A DNA stretch of 39,282 nt from RGIG5050 sp045636065 (GCA_045636065.1 JAZTWW010000017.1:1-39282), one strand, 5' to 3'. Positions 12,902 through 21,010 are shown, counted from the stretch's first letter. The notes: generated by a model from the letters alone, not told the origin. Made by a program: numbers and translations.

Positions 12902-13615
12902 CTACGGCAATTCATTTGCTTTGCGGCGGGACTCTATGCGAAGCCAGAGCGACAGCAGATAGATTCCATTGGCAAGAAAGAGCAGCCACATCAGCAGAAC
13001 CGAAACCGCTCCGCCTCCGGCGAACCACGCCTTTGCCCACATGAACACCTCGACGGCATCCACGATTATCCACATTATCCACTCCTCTATTGCGCGGCGC
13101 ACCGTCAAGAGCATCGCTGCGATGGAGAGGACGTTCGTGACGGCATCGCATAGCGGACGGTTCCCGCCGACGAGCCGCAGCACAAGCCAAAGCGCAATGA
13201 TCGCCGCTGCACAGCAAGCCGTAAGCTCGAACCGCGCCTTTGCTGAAAGACGTGTACGGACAATGCCCTCCTCGGCGCTCTTCGCCTGGTTGCGCCCCCA
13301 GAAGACCAGTCCAGGAAACATCATGACGAAATAGTAGACGTTGAGCGTGAAGTCGCCGTAGTAGCCGTTTGCATATGATATGTAGGCGTAGAGAGGCGTG
13401 TTCACGAGCCCGAACACGAAGCAGAGGATCTTGCCCTTGCCGGCGAGTATCGTGTACATCATGCCCGTCACAGCGGCGGTGATGCCGAGGGCCGTGTCGC
13501 CCCAGCTGAGAGAAAGCGCGACAATCGACGCGACACAGAAGACGAACCAGGCGACTTCGCTTGGACGCCACGCCATGAACTGCTCGATGAAAAGTCCTTT
13601 GAGGTTCGTTTTCAT
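12902..13615 (-). CDS. pnuT: PnuC-family transporter, probably thiamine (PnuT)
   Basis: Integral inner-membrane facilitator of 237 residues with about seven hydrophobic segments. PnuC hallmarks are the W-rich helices (WGRNQ; EEWIMWIIVDAVEVFMWAKAWF, in which the W-x3-D pattern lines the channel). PnuC family members take nicotinamide riboside, riboflavin or thiamine. The gene lies 16 nt downstream of an outer-membrane protein that follows a TPP riboswitch, so thiamine is the likely substrate (inferred from context). Ribosome-binding site AGGAAAGGA. Confidence 0.88.
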   Translation of the reverse strand: MKTNLKGLFIEQFMAWRPSEVAWFVFCVASIVALSLSWGDTALGITAAVTGMMYTILAGKGKILCFVFGLVNTPLYAYISYANGYYGDFTLNVYYFVMMFPGLVFWGRNQAKSAEEGIVRTRLSAKARFELTACCAAAIIALWLVLRLVGGNRPLCDAVTNVLSIAAMLLTVRRAIEEWIMWIIVDAVEVFMWAKAWFAGGGAVSVLLMWLLFLANGIYLLSLWLRIESRRKANELP

Positions 13616-13631
13616 GCTTTAGATCCTTTCC

Positions 13632-14438
13632 TCAAAATGCCAGATCCACGCCGAGCGTGCCCCACAAGAACTGCTTGCGGTAGTCAGAGCCGTCCGCGTC
13701 TATTCCGGAGCGTATCTTGTCATCCACGATCGCGGAATACGCTATGAGCGCATGGACGCCGAAGTGATCGTTGAACCAGTAGGAGAGCTTGCCGGAGAGC
13801 TGCACGTAGGAAATGCCGCTCTTCACGCCGCCTGCGCCCCAAGGTGGATAGAGATTGTCGAGATAGCGCCTGTCGCCGCCGCCGACCGTGAAGTCTGGCG
13901 TGAAGGTCAGTCCGGGCGAAAGCGTGAAATCGCGTTTCAAACCCGCCATCATGAAGGTGCCTTCGGTAATCTTCCAGTCATGGAAGATGGCGAAATACGG
14001 CGTCAGATATGGATTGTTCAGCTCAAGGCGTCCGTAGACCTCCATCATGGTCTTGTAGATGTCTTTGCCCGCACCTCTAAGGCCGTGGTACTTGTACCAG
14101 ATGTGGCCGACTTCGCCCGAAAGCCGCCAGCCTTCGGCAAGGTCTATCTGGTTGCGGTAGTACGTGGTCCAGTCCCACTCGTTCATGCGGCGCATGTACT
14201 CCTTGCGGCGGCAGGTCACGTCGGTATTCTGCCATAGCGACACGCCGAGCGTGCCCCACGCATCCGCATTTAGGTTGAGTTCGCCGTAGGTCCAGTAGCA
14301 CGGCTCCTTGTTCTGCCTCCCGCCGTAGAGCACATACGCACTCGACAGGTCGAACGAGCCGAAGCCCGATACATTGAGATCGGCGCGGACTACCGCACAC
14401 GAGACGGCCGCAATGGCGGCCAGCATCATCTTTTTCAT
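13632..14438 (-). CDS. Outer-membrane beta-barrel under TPP riboswitch control
   Basis: 268 residues with a signal peptide (MKKMMLAAIAAVSCAVVRA, cleavage after ADL or VRA) and a mature part of alternating amphipathic strands rich in Tyr/Trp, ending in Phe (GTLGVDLAF), the typical beta-barrel C-terminus. It is not a TonB-dependent receptor: no plug domain and far too short. Its ribosome-binding site is inside the 3' part of the TPP riboswitch and pnuT follows 16 nt later, so a role as an outer-membrane entry channel for thiamine or a precursor is inferred. I do not recognise a named family. Confidence 0.8.
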   Translation of the reverse strand: MKKMMLAAIAAVSCAVVRADLNVSGFGSFDLSSAYVLYGGRQNKEPCYWTYGELNLNADAWGTLGVSLWQNTDVTCRRKEYMRRMNEWDWTTYYRNQIDLAEGWRLSGEVGHIWYKYHGLRGAGKDIYKTMMEVYGRLELNNPYLTPYFAIFHDWKITEGTFMMAGLKRDFTLSPGLTFTPDFTVGGGDRRYLDNLYPPWGAGGVKSGISYVQLSGKLSYWFNDHFGVHALIAYSAIVDDKIRSGIDADGSDYRKQFLWGTLGVDLAF

Positions 14439-14522
14439 TTTCCCTCCGCAGGCATTGCCCTGATCAGGTTCACGGGTTTGATCTCAGCCAAGCCGCGCCG
14501 TGCGACCAGGCACCCCGAATGT
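14439..14522 (-). promoter_or_regulatory. TPP riboswitch (THI box)
   Basis: The minus strand carries the conserved elements in order: TCGGGGTGCC, GGCTGAGATCAAACCC, GAACCTGATCAGGGCAATGC and GCGGAGGGA. The last element also forms the ribosome-binding site 3-4 nt before the outer-membrane protein ATG, so ligand binding would occlude translation initiation directly. Confidence 0.95.
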
Positions 14523-14530
14523 CGGCGCAT

Positions 14531-14559
14531 GTCATACCATAATTACAGAGGTCTGTCTT
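14531..14559 (-). promoter_or_regulatory. Putative sigma70 promoter upstream of TPP riboswitch
   Basis: AAGACA (14559-14554), 17-nt spacer and TATGAC (14536-14531) on the minus strand, just before the riboswitch. Both boxes match consensus at 4 of 6 positions. Confidence 0.4.
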
Positions 14560-14589
14560 ACAGAACCTTTACGCCTGTTGTTGCACACT

Positions 14590-15513
14590 CTACTCGTAGA
14601 GCCATGTAGAGAGATAGCGCTCGCCGGTATCGGGAAGGATCGCGACAATTGTCTTGCCGGCAAGATCGGGGCGCTTCGCAAGTTCGAGCGCCGCCCAGAG
14701 CGCCGCACCGGACGAAATGCCGATGAGCAGCCCCTCGGTCGCGGCGGCGGCGCGGGCGGCCCAGCCTGCATTCTCTGCCGAGGCCTGTATGACTTCCGTG
14801 ATAAGGGAGGTGTCCAGCACTTTCGGGATGAATCCCGCACCAATACCCTGGATCTTGTGCGGACCTGGAGCGCCGCCTGAGAGAACGGGCGATGTGTCTG
14901 GTTCGACGGCGAATAGTTTCACTTCCGGGTTTTTCTCCCTAAGGTAGCGTCCCGTGCCTGTTATCGTGCCGCCAGTGCCGACACCGGCGACGAAAGCGGC
15001 GATTTCACCGTCCGTTCCTTCCCAGACTTCCGGACCGGTGGTGCGATAGTGGTATTCGGGGTTGGCGGGATTTTCGAACTGCTGGAGGATCACCGCGCCG
15101 GGCGTGGCGTCCCTTAGTTCGTTCGCCTTGGCGATTGCACCTTTCATTCCGGCGCCGCCTGGCGTAAGGACGATCTTCGCGCCATATGCGGCGGCAAGCT
15201 TGCGACGTTCTATACTCATCGTCTCCGGCATGGTGAGAACGAGGTGATATCCCTTTACCGCGCTTACGAGCGCAAGCCCCACGCCAGTGTTGCCGCTGGT
15301 CGGCTCGATGATCGTCGCGCCAGGGCGGATCGTTCCCGCCCTCTCAGCCGCCTCGACCATCGCAAGGGCGATGCGGTCCTTGACGCTTCCGCCGGGATTG
15401 AAGAACTCGACCTTGGCGAGCACCCTGGCGCCGCCCTTGTTGAGTTTATTGGAGATTTCGACAAGCGGTGTTCCTCCAACCTTGCCGAGTATGTTTGACT
15501 CTATCTTGCTCAT
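14590..15513 (-). CDS. cysK: Cysteine synthase (O-acetylserine sulfhydrylase A)
   Basis: PLP enzyme making cysteine from O-acetylserine and sulfide. It has 307 residues, normal size, with catalytic Lys45 in GGSVKDRIA, the substrate loop PTSGNTG (71-77), the phosphate-binding GTGGTITGTGRYL and the C-terminal ISSGAALWAALELA. Start at 15513 has ribosome-binding site AGGAG. It is the last gene of a metY/outer-membrane protein/cysK unit, 18 nt after the preceding stop. No convincing terminator follows. Confidence 0.96.
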   Translation of the reverse strand: MSKIESNILGKVGGTPLVEISNKLNKGGARVLAKVEFFNPGGSVKDRIALAMVEAAERAGTIRPGATIIEPTSGNTGVGLALVSAVKGYHLVLTMPETMSIERRKLAAAYGAKIVLTPGGAGMKGAIAKANELRDATPGAVILQQFENPANPEYHYRTTGPEVWEGTDGEIAAFVAGVGTGGTITGTGRYLREKNPEVKLFAVEPDTSPVLSGGAPGPHKIQGIGAGFIPKVLDTSLITEVIQASAENAGWAARAAAATEGLLIGISSGAALWAALELAKRPDLAGKTIVAILPDTGERYLSTWLYE

Positions 15514-15531
15514 TGATCGACTCCTTTCGTT

Positions 15532-16425
15532 TCAGAACTGATACTGCACGGACAGGACGAGGCCGGAACCGACTCCCAGGTTCTTTGTCGAACCGCGCCG
15601 GTAGAACTTGTCCTTATCGCCTGTTTCCGCGAAAGCCGCCACGAACGTCAGTTTCTTGTTCACGAACCACGCGACATGTCCGTCGTAGTAGTCATGGTTG
15701 CGAATGCCGTCGCCGACGCGGGCTCCCTGCTTGTACTCAAGGCCGATTGCGATGTTTTCCGCCGGCAGCACATCTATGTTCCCAAACGCTACGACATCGT
15801 AATCGTTATGTCCCACCACCCCGTTTACGACTTCATCCGTAAGCAGGAGGCCTGCGGAAAGCAACACAGGCACAGGCGTCTGATCGATTGTCTTCGATGC
15901 GACAACGTATGCGTCGAATCCGTCCTTGTCGAGGCCGAGCGCCTTTACTGTGCGGGAGTCGGTGTATTTGTATACGCCGCCAACCGCGAGGGCCGGCACC
16001 CATGACGTCTCGAAAGCGTTTTCGTCGAGCAGCTTGAACTTTGCGCCGAGATTGTAGGTGTTGATGGATCTGTCGCCATACTTGTGTGCGTTGATAAGAC
16101 CATACCCGCCTGAAACCTCCAGCCTGCCTGCGAACGTGAGTGCGGCGGAAGTCGCCCACCAGTTTATCCCCGCATCGTTCAGATTCACATACCATGTGCC
16201 GATCTGCGGCTTCGAGACAAGGCCGTAAAGGGCATTTGTCTCTTCCGTGTCCCATGGGAGGCCGGCGGTGTAGGCGAGCGGGTTGAAGGCGATGCCTCCT
16301 GAGCCTTGCAGATTGTTCAGCGGCACGCCTCCGTACGCGGCGGCGTGGATTCCAGCTCCCGCAACAACTGCAGCGAGGAAGGAGATTGTGCTGTGGATGT
16401 TCTTTTTGCTTTTGGTGATGTTCAT
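15532..16425 (-). CDS. Outer-membrane beta-barrel protein in sulfur-assimilation operon
   Basis: 297 residues with an N-terminal hydrophobic segment (ISFLAAVVAGAGIHAAAYG) as a signal peptide. The mature protein has periodic beta strands and a C-terminal Phe (SGLVLSVQYQF), typical of an outer-membrane barrel. The start of the mature part (PLNNLQGSGGIAFNPLAY) and SKPQIGTWYVNL resemble what I recall of DUF3034 proteins; that is tentative. Its position between metY and cysK suggests it lets a sulfur compound cross the outer membrane. Ribosome-binding site AAGGAAAGGA. Confidence 0.75.
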   Translation of the reverse strand: MNITKSKKNIHSTISFLAAVVAGAGIHAAAYGGVPLNNLQGSGGIAFNPLAYTAGLPWDTEETNALYGLVSKPQIGTWYVNLNDAGINWWATSAALTFAGRLEVSGGYGLINAHKYGDRSINTYNLGAKFKLLDENAFETSWVPALAVGGVYKYTDSRTVKALGLDKDGFDAYVVASKTIDQTPVPVLLSAGLLLTDEVVNGVVGHNDYDVVAFGNIDVLPAENIAIGLEYKQGARVGDGIRNHDYYDGHVAWFVNKKLTFVAAFAETGDKDKFYRRGSTKNLGVGSGLVLSVQYQF

Positions 16426-16488
16426 CGTTTGTTTCCTTTCCTTGGTTAAAGCCCTCGCCCTGAGGGAAACAGGGCTGGAGCAAGATGC

Positions 16489-17784
16489 TCATATAGTCTC
16501 GAGCGCCGCATCAAGCGCCTCGATGATGTCGTCGATGTGCTCGAGGCCGATGGAGAGACGGATCAGCTCCGGCAGGACGCCTCCCTTTCGCAGGTCCTCG
16601 TCGGAGAGCTGCGAATGGGTGGTGGAAGCCGGATGGATGATGAGGCTCTTCGCATCGCCTACATTGGCGAGGATGGAGAAGATGTCGCCATTCGCCGCAT
16701 CCGTGACCTTCCGGGCTTCTGCCGCACCGCCTTTCACACCAAACACGACCACTCCGCCAGCTCCGTGGGGCAGATACTTATCCGCCAGTTCAGGTTGGGA
16801 TATCGAAGGATATTTCACCCATGCCACCTTCGGATGGTTCTGAAGCCATTTCGCGACGGCAAGAGCGTTTTCGCTGTGGCGGGCGATCCTGAGTGGTAGC
16901 GACTCCACGCCCTGCAGGAAGATCCAGGCTGCGTCAGGCGCGAGCGTGGGGCCCTGGTTGCGGATGCCTACCGTAAGAAGCCTGATCGAAAACGCTATCG
17001 GTTTGAGCGCATCCGGAAGGTCGTGTGCGAAACGGAGACCGTGGTAGCCCTTGTCCGGCTCGTTGTAGAGCGCGAACTTGGGGTTCGTCCAGTCGAAGCC
17101 TCCTTTCTCCACGACGATGCCGCCGATGCCGGTGCCGTGCCCGCCTATCCACTTCGAGAGCGAGTGGATGACAAAATCTGCACCGTGGTCAAGCGCGCGG
17201 AGAAGCGGCGGCGGAGCGAACGTAGCGTCTACGATGAGAGGAAGAGCGTGCCGGTGCGCGATCTCCGCGTACTTTTCGATGTCGGCTATGTCAAGGGTCG
17301 GGTTGCCGACCGCCTCGACAAAGACGAGTCTCGTCCTTTCGTTTATCGCGGCCTCAACCGCTGCAAAGTCGTTCACCGGCGTGAACCGGGCCTTTATGCC
17401 GGCATTTGGAAGAATCGAGTCGAACTGCGAGAACGTTCCTCCATAGAGGTTCGATGCAGCGACTATCTCGTCGCCTGCGCGGGCGATGTTTGTAACGGTG
17501 AAGTAGATCGCCGCCGTGCCGGATGCGAGCGTTTGCGCCGCCGCTCCGCCTTCAAGGGCCGCGATGCGCCTGGCTAGGACGTCGTTCGTCGGATTCATCA
17601 GCCGGGCGTAGATGTTGCCAAGTTCCTTCAGGGCGAAAAGATTTGCGCCATGCTGCGAATCGCGGAAGTTGTACGCCGTAGTGCGGTATACGGGAACCGC
17701 CCTTGCCCCGGTGGCGGGGTCGCCGTGGACGTCCTGTCCGGCGTGCACCGCCTGCGTCTCGATATGGTATTTTCTGTCGCTCAT
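16489..17784 (-). CDS. metY: O-acetylhomoserine sulfhydrylase
   Basis: PLP enzyme of the Cys/Met-metabolism family that makes homocysteine from O-acetylhomoserine and sulfide. At 431 residues it has the MetY length (MetB/MetC are about 390). The PLP lysine is Lys211 in HSLSKWIGGHG; YARLMNPTNDVLARRIAALEGG and VEAVGNPTLDIADI are family segments. First gene of the metY/barrel/cysK unit, with a strong GGAGG ribosome-binding site, a TATAAT box and a LysR-type dyad upstream. Confidence 0.94.
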   Translation of the reverse strand: MSDRKYHIETQAVHAGQDVHGDPATGARAVPVYRTTAYNFRDSQHGANLFALKELGNIYARLMNPTNDVLARRIAALEGGAAAQTLASGTAAIYFTVTNIARAGDEIVAASNLYGGTFSQFDSILPNAGIKARFTPVNDFAAVEAAINERTRLVFVEAVGNPTLDIADIEKYAEIAHRHALPLIVDATFAPPPLLRALDHGADFVIHSLSKWIGGHGTGIGGIVVEKGGFDWTNPKFALYNEPDKGYHGLRFAHDLPDALKPIAFSIRLLTVGIRNQGPTLAPDAAWIFLQGVESLPLRIARHSENALAVAKWLQNHPKVAWVKYPSISQPELADKYLPHGAGGVVVFGVKGGAAEARKVTDAANGDIFSILANVGDAKSLIIHPASTTHSQLSDEDLRKGGVLPELIRLSIGLEHIDDIIEALDAALETI

Positions 17785-17818
17785 TGCCGTTGTTCCTCCA
17801 GTGGTTTCAACGGCGGAT

Positions 17819-17824
17819 ATTATA
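17819..17824 (-). promoter_or_regulatory. -10 box of metY operon
   Basis: Minus strand CGTATAATATCCG contains a perfect TATAAT 35 nt before the metY ATG. The -35 region is far from consensus (ACCCTA), as expected for a promoter that needs an activator. Confidence 0.6.
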
Positions 17825-17870
17825 CGATTTTTTGCGGGAGATAGGGTAATCGGAAGTCTCTGTTCGTCAC

Positions 17871-17887
17871 CATAGGCTCGGCCTATG
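17871..17887. promoter_or_regulatory. Putative LysR-family operator upstream of metY
   Basis: CATAGGCTCGGCCTATG is a perfect dyad with 7-bp arms and a 3-bp centre. It is centred about 67 bp before the predicted metY start, the usual position of the LysR-type recognition site, and lies 12 bp downstream of the lysR stop codon. It could alternatively act as a weak hairpin at the end of lysR. Confidence 0.55.
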
Positions 17888-17898
17888 ACCGAGCGGCA

Positions 17899-18825
17899 TC
17901 ACAAGCCTGAGTCTTCTAGGCTGCGATCAACGCAGCAACTGCGTATGGAGTCTACAAAACTGGTGCAGGCGGCGGAACGGCCGATTCCAGAGCGGAAGAT
18001 CATTCCAACGCGAATGACGTCATCGCTTTCCAGCTCCACCGCAACGATATCAGGTCCGTTGAGTTCGCGCGAAAGCGCCCCGGAGGCGATGGTGTAGCCG
18101 TTCAGCCCGAGAATTAGGTTCGTCATCGTGGCACGGTCGCGCACGCGGATGTTCTTTGGCCGGTCAATCGCAGGCACTACCTCCTCTGCGAAGTAAAGAG
18201 CGTTTTCTGCGCCCTGCTCGAATGTTATGTATGGGTAAGGATCAAGCGCATCGATTGGTATGAGACTCTTTTTGGCAAGAGGATGCCTTTTCCCGAGAAA
18301 TACATGCGGATGCGACGCGAAGAGCTCTTCAAAGTAGAGGCCCTCGTTCTTCAGAAGTTTCGATATGGCGCGCTCGTTGCGCTTCGAGAGATAGAGAACG
18401 CCGACCTCGCTGCGGTGGTGTGCGACATCGTCTATTATTTCACTTGTCACGGTTTCGCGAAGCGTAAAGTCGTATGATTCGGCATCATTCGCCCTCACTA
18501 CCGCCATGAAAGCCTTTACCGCGAAAGCATAGTGCTGGCATGAGACGGCAAACTGCGGACGCCGCACGGCCTTACCCGTGTATTTCTCCATGATCCGCGA
18601 AGCATCGTCTAGGATCTGCCGCGCGTAGGCGAGGAACTCTTCGCCCTCCCGGGTCACCGATATTCCCCTGTTGGTGCGCGTGAATATGGCCACGCGCAAT
18701 TCCTCTTCGAGGGCGCGTATCGCCTCGGTCAGCGTCGGCTGCGTCGCGAAGACTTTTCTCGCCGCCTCGCTTATCGAGCCGCATACCGCCACGGCGTCAG
18801 CGTATCTGAGTTGCTGCAACGTCAT
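17899..18825 (-). CDS. LysR-family transcriptional regulator
   Basis: 308 residues. The N-terminal winged helix-turn-helix (LQQLRYADAVAVCGSISEAA ... QPTLTEAIRALEEEL) is followed by a periplasmic-binding-protein-like effector domain. It lies directly upstream of the metY/barrel/cysK unit on the same strand, so it probably controls sulfur assimilation (CysB/CysL-like role, inferred). The effector is unknown. The start ATG at 18825 lacks a ribosome-binding site and sits right at the predicted start of transcription from a near-consensus promoter inside the end of pyrG. Confidence 0.9.
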   Translation of the reverse strand: MTLQQLRYADAVAVCGSISEAARKVFATQPTLTEAIRALEEELRVAIFTRTNRGISVTREGEEFLAYARQILDDASRIMEKYTGKAVRRPQFAVSCQHYAFAVKAFMAVVRANDAESYDFTLRETVTSEIIDDVAHHRSEVGVLYLSKRNERAISKLLKNEGLYFEELFASHPHVFLGKRHPLAKKSLIPIDALDPYPYITFEQGAENALYFAEEVVPAIDRPKNIRVRDRATMTNLILGLNGYTIASGALSRELNGPDIVAVELESDDVIRVGMIFRSGIGRSAACTSFVDSIRSCCVDRSLEDSGL

Positions 18826-18831
18826 GGCGGG

Positions 18832-18861
18832 AGTATATCATACTTTCGGCTTTCCTGTCAA
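18832..18861 (-). promoter_or_regulatory. Sigma70 promoter of lysR inside the pyrG 3' end
   Basis: TTGACA (18861-18856), 18-nt spacer and TATACT (18837-18832) on the minus strand. The predicted start, about 18826, is next to the lysR ATG (18825), so lysR would have a leaderless mRNA in addition to any read-through from pyrG. Confidence 0.75.
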
Positions 18862-20553
18862 CGCCGCTTCGACAAGTCCGAGGAAGAGCGGGTGGGGCGA
18901 TGTCGGACGGCTCTTGAACTCTGGATGGAACTGGCAGGCGATGAAGTACGGGTGGACGGGGAGCTCGACGATTTCGGCAAGCTTGCCGTCAGGCGAAAGC
19001 CCGCTTATGGCGAGGCCGGCCTTTTCGATCGCGGCCGCCGCATCACCCTTGGCGTCCAGCTCGTAGCGATGTCTATGCCGCTCGGAGATTATTGTCGCTC
19101 CTTTGTCTTTAGCCGACACAGAGTCCACAAAGGCCTTCTGCTCTTTGCGGCCATATATTCTATCGGCAAGCGATTCCTTTTTGAGCACGCACGGGTAGGC
19201 GCCAAGACGCATCGTGCCGCCTTTCTGCGTGACGCCGCGCTGCTCCTCCATAAGATCTATGACAGGATGAGCAGTTTTCTCGTCGAACTCCGTGGAATTG
19301 GCATCCTCCCAGCCAAGCACGTCACGGGCGTATTCGATTACCGTACACTGCATGCCAAGGCAGATGCCGAGGAAGGGAATCTTGTGTTCGCGCGCGTAGC
19401 GGATCGCTGCGATCTTCCCCTCGACGCCGCGTGAGCCGAATCCGCCAGGCACCAGAATGCCGTCGACTTCTTTAAGTTTTTTGCCGCAAAGATCACAATG
19501 ATCGCAAAGATTGTCTTTACACTTTGTGTCCTTTGTGGCTAAAAGCTCTTCCGCTTCGATTGGCACGACCTCCACCTTGCAGTCCTTCGCCATTCCGGCG
19601 TGCTGGAGCGCCTCATGGATGGATTTGTATGCGTCGCGTATCGTTATGTACTTCCCGACGAGCGCTATGCGGCAATGGCGCTTCGGCTTCGTCGCCTTTC
19701 TTACGAGCGTATCCCACGCCGTGTGCTTGATGGGCCAGATGTCGAGGTGGAGCTGCTTCAATACCTCTTCGTCAAGCCCCTGCTTCCTGAGCTCTCGCGG
19801 CACGGCGTATACCGAGTCCGTCACGTCCTGCTCCTCGATCACGCATTCGCGGCGGACGTTGCAGAACATGGCCAGCTTCTGCTTGTGCTCCTCCGGTATC
19901 GGCATTTCCGTGCGGCAGACTAGGATATCTGGGATGATGCCGATGTTGCGTAGCATGCCGACGGAATGCTGGGATGGTTTTGTCTTGAGTTCCCCTGCCG
20001 CCTTGAGGTATGGAACGAGCGTCAGATGGACGAAGCATGTGTTGTCCGCACCCTCCTCGAAGCGGAATTGCCTCGCCGCCTCAAGGAACGGAAGCGATTC
20101 TATGTCGCCCGAAACCCCGCCTATCTCGCAGAGGACGATATCGCAGTCGTGCTCGCCCGCGGAGCGGATCGCCGCCTTTATTTCGTCCGTGATGTGCGGC
20201 ACAACCTGCACCGTTCCGCCAAGGTATCCTCCCGCGCGTTCGCGCGCGAGGACGGCGGAGTAGATGCGGCCGGATGTGAAGTTGGATGCCTTGGTGCAAG
20301 TTACGCCCGCAAAGCGCTCGTAGTGCCCGAGATCAAGGTCCGTTTCCGCTCCGTCGTCCGTAACGAACACTTCGCCGTGCTGGTAGGGGGACATAGTGCC
20401 GGGGTCGATGTTGAGGTAAGGATCGAGCTTCTGCATGAAAACCTTGTAGCCGCGTGACTTCAAAAGAAGCGCCAGCGATGCGCTCGTCACGCCCTTGCCG
20501 AGGGAGCTCACCACTCCTCCCGTGATGAAAACGTATTTGACTTGCTTTTTCAT
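18838..20553 (-). CDS. pyrG: CTP synthase
   Basis: It makes CTP from UTP, ATP and glutamine. 571 residues against a usual 530-550. N-terminal synthetase domain (KYVFITGGVVSSLGKG; DPYLNIDPGTMSPYQHGEVF) and C-terminal class I glutamine amidotransferase with Cys398 in GICLGMQ; the remaining triad lies in FHPEF. The extra length is a repeat-derived insertion near residues 339-361 that adds a Cys-rich string (CDHCDLCG) just before DGILVPGGFG. The start at 20553 follows a sigma54 promoter by about 2 nt and has no ribosome-binding site; an upstream ATG in frame would lie in the promoter. The lysR gene follows 12 nt after the stop. Confidence 0.95.
   Translation of the reverse strand: MKKQVKYVFITGGVVSSLGKGVTSASLALLLKSRGYKVFMQKLDPYLNIDPGTMSPYQHGEVFVTDDGAETDLDLGHYERFAGVTCTKASNFTSGRIYSAVLARERAGGYLGGTVQVVPHITDEIKAAIRSAGEHDCDIVLCEIGGVSGDIESLPFLEAARQFRFEEGADNTCFVHLTLVPYLKAAGELKTKPSQHSVGMLRNIGIIPDILVCRTEMPIPEEHKQKLAMFCNVRRECVIEEQDVTDSVYAVPRELRKQGLDEEVLKQLHLDIWPIKHTAWDTLVRKATKPKRHCRIALVGKYITIRDAYKSIHEALQHAGMAKDCKVEVVPIEAEELLATKDTKCKDNLCDHCDLCGKKLKEVDGILVPGGFGSRGVEGKIAAIRYAREHKIPFLGICLGMQCTVIEYARDVLGWEDANSTEFDEKTAHPVIDLMEEQRGVTQKGGTMRLGAYPCVLKKESLADRIYGRKEQKAFVDSVSAKDKGATIISERHRHRYELDAKGDAAAAIEKAGLAISGLSPDGKLAEIVELPVHPYFIACQFHPEFKSRPTSPHPLFLGLVEAALTGKPKV
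19474..19546 (-). repeat. GCCACAAAG / TTTGCGATC-type repeat inside pyrG
   Basis: The minus strand reads TTAGCCACAAAGGACACAAAG followed by repeated TTTGYGATC units. It is in frame, encoding LATKDTKCKDNLCDHCDLCG in the amidotransferase domain. The leading string matches those in gltB (3289-3303) and carB (22578-22605). Confidence 0.8.
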
Positions 20554-20566
20554 GCAGAATATAATA

Positions 20567-20581
20567 GCACACATCATGCCA
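20567..20581 (-). promoter_or_regulatory. Sigma54 (-24/-12) promoter of pyrG
   Basis: Minus strand CTGGCATGATGTGTGCTATT: GG at 20580-20579 and GC at 20568-20567 with 10 nt between. Predicted start about 20555, 2 nt before the ATG. Confidence 0.8.
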
Positions 20582-20613
20582 GTAGCCTAGAACGGCCGTT
20601 ACGGCATTATAAC

Positions 20614-20628
20614 TTACAAATTGTGTAA
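20614..20628. promoter_or_regulatory. Putative activator site upstream of pyrG
   Basis: TTACAAATTGTGTAA is a perfect dyad TTACA-N5-TGTAA centred at 20621, 66 bp upstream of the predicted pyrG start. The carB site has the same arms and the same distance. The rest of 20581-20716 shows nothing else I can name. Confidence 0.7.
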
Positions 20629-20716
20629 CCTGATGTTTTCGGACGTTTCATTTTATGGGCCTGAGCCGCCCCTCTGCAGGATGGCGGACAACTGGCCATG
20701 CGAAGGCAAAAAACAA

Positions 20717-20750
20717 GAAAACTCCACCTTTTCGCAAAGGTGAAGTTTTC
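20717..20750 (-). terminator. Rho-independent terminator after the small membrane protein
   Basis: The two arms (20717-20731 and 20736-20750) form a 15-bp stem with two mismatches and a TCGC loop. On the minus strand it is followed by CTTGTTTTTT. It insulates the pyrG control region from transcription of the upstream gene. Confidence 0.8.
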
Positions 20751-20788
20751 ACTTCTACTAACAGAACCGCGAGGTTCAGAAAGTGGGG

Positions 20789-21010
20789 TTACTGGTTGTT
20801 CTGGAGCTCGAGGACCGCCTCAACATTTTCCTTGACGGCTTGATCGGCCATCTCGCCCATTGCCTTCGCCTTGTCGAATGCTGCGGCAGCGGCGGCAGCG
20901 CGTTCGTCACGGGCCTTCTTGTCGAAGTAATACCACACACCGCCCGCTACTGCGAGGGCTATAACGATGCCCAGGAGAGCGACTACCATTCCCTTGCCTG
21001 ACTTTGCCAT
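20789..21010 (-). CDS. Small single-pass membrane protein, function unknown
   Basis: 73 residues from ATG 21010 (ribosome-binding site AAAGGAAC). After MAKSGKG comes one hydrophobic helix (MVVALLGIVIALAVAGGVWYYF, residues about 8-29), then a charged, Ala-rich, probably coiled-coil tail (KKARDERAAAAAAAFDKAKA). The shape is that of a small membrane-anchored scaffold, but I recognise no family. It is monocistronic, with its own promoter and terminator and a GC-rich leader of about 100 nt. Coding is supported by the flanking signals more than by homology. Confidence 0.65.
   Translation of the reverse strand: MAKSGKGMVVALLGIVIALAVAGGVWYYFDKKARDERAAAAAAAFDKAKAMGEMADQAVKENVEAVLELQNNQ

Noticed and set aside
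14540..14589. Hairpin after cysK as a terminator
   Set aside because: The stem is short and mismatched, without a T-tract, and overlaps the promoter region of the TPP riboswitch unit.
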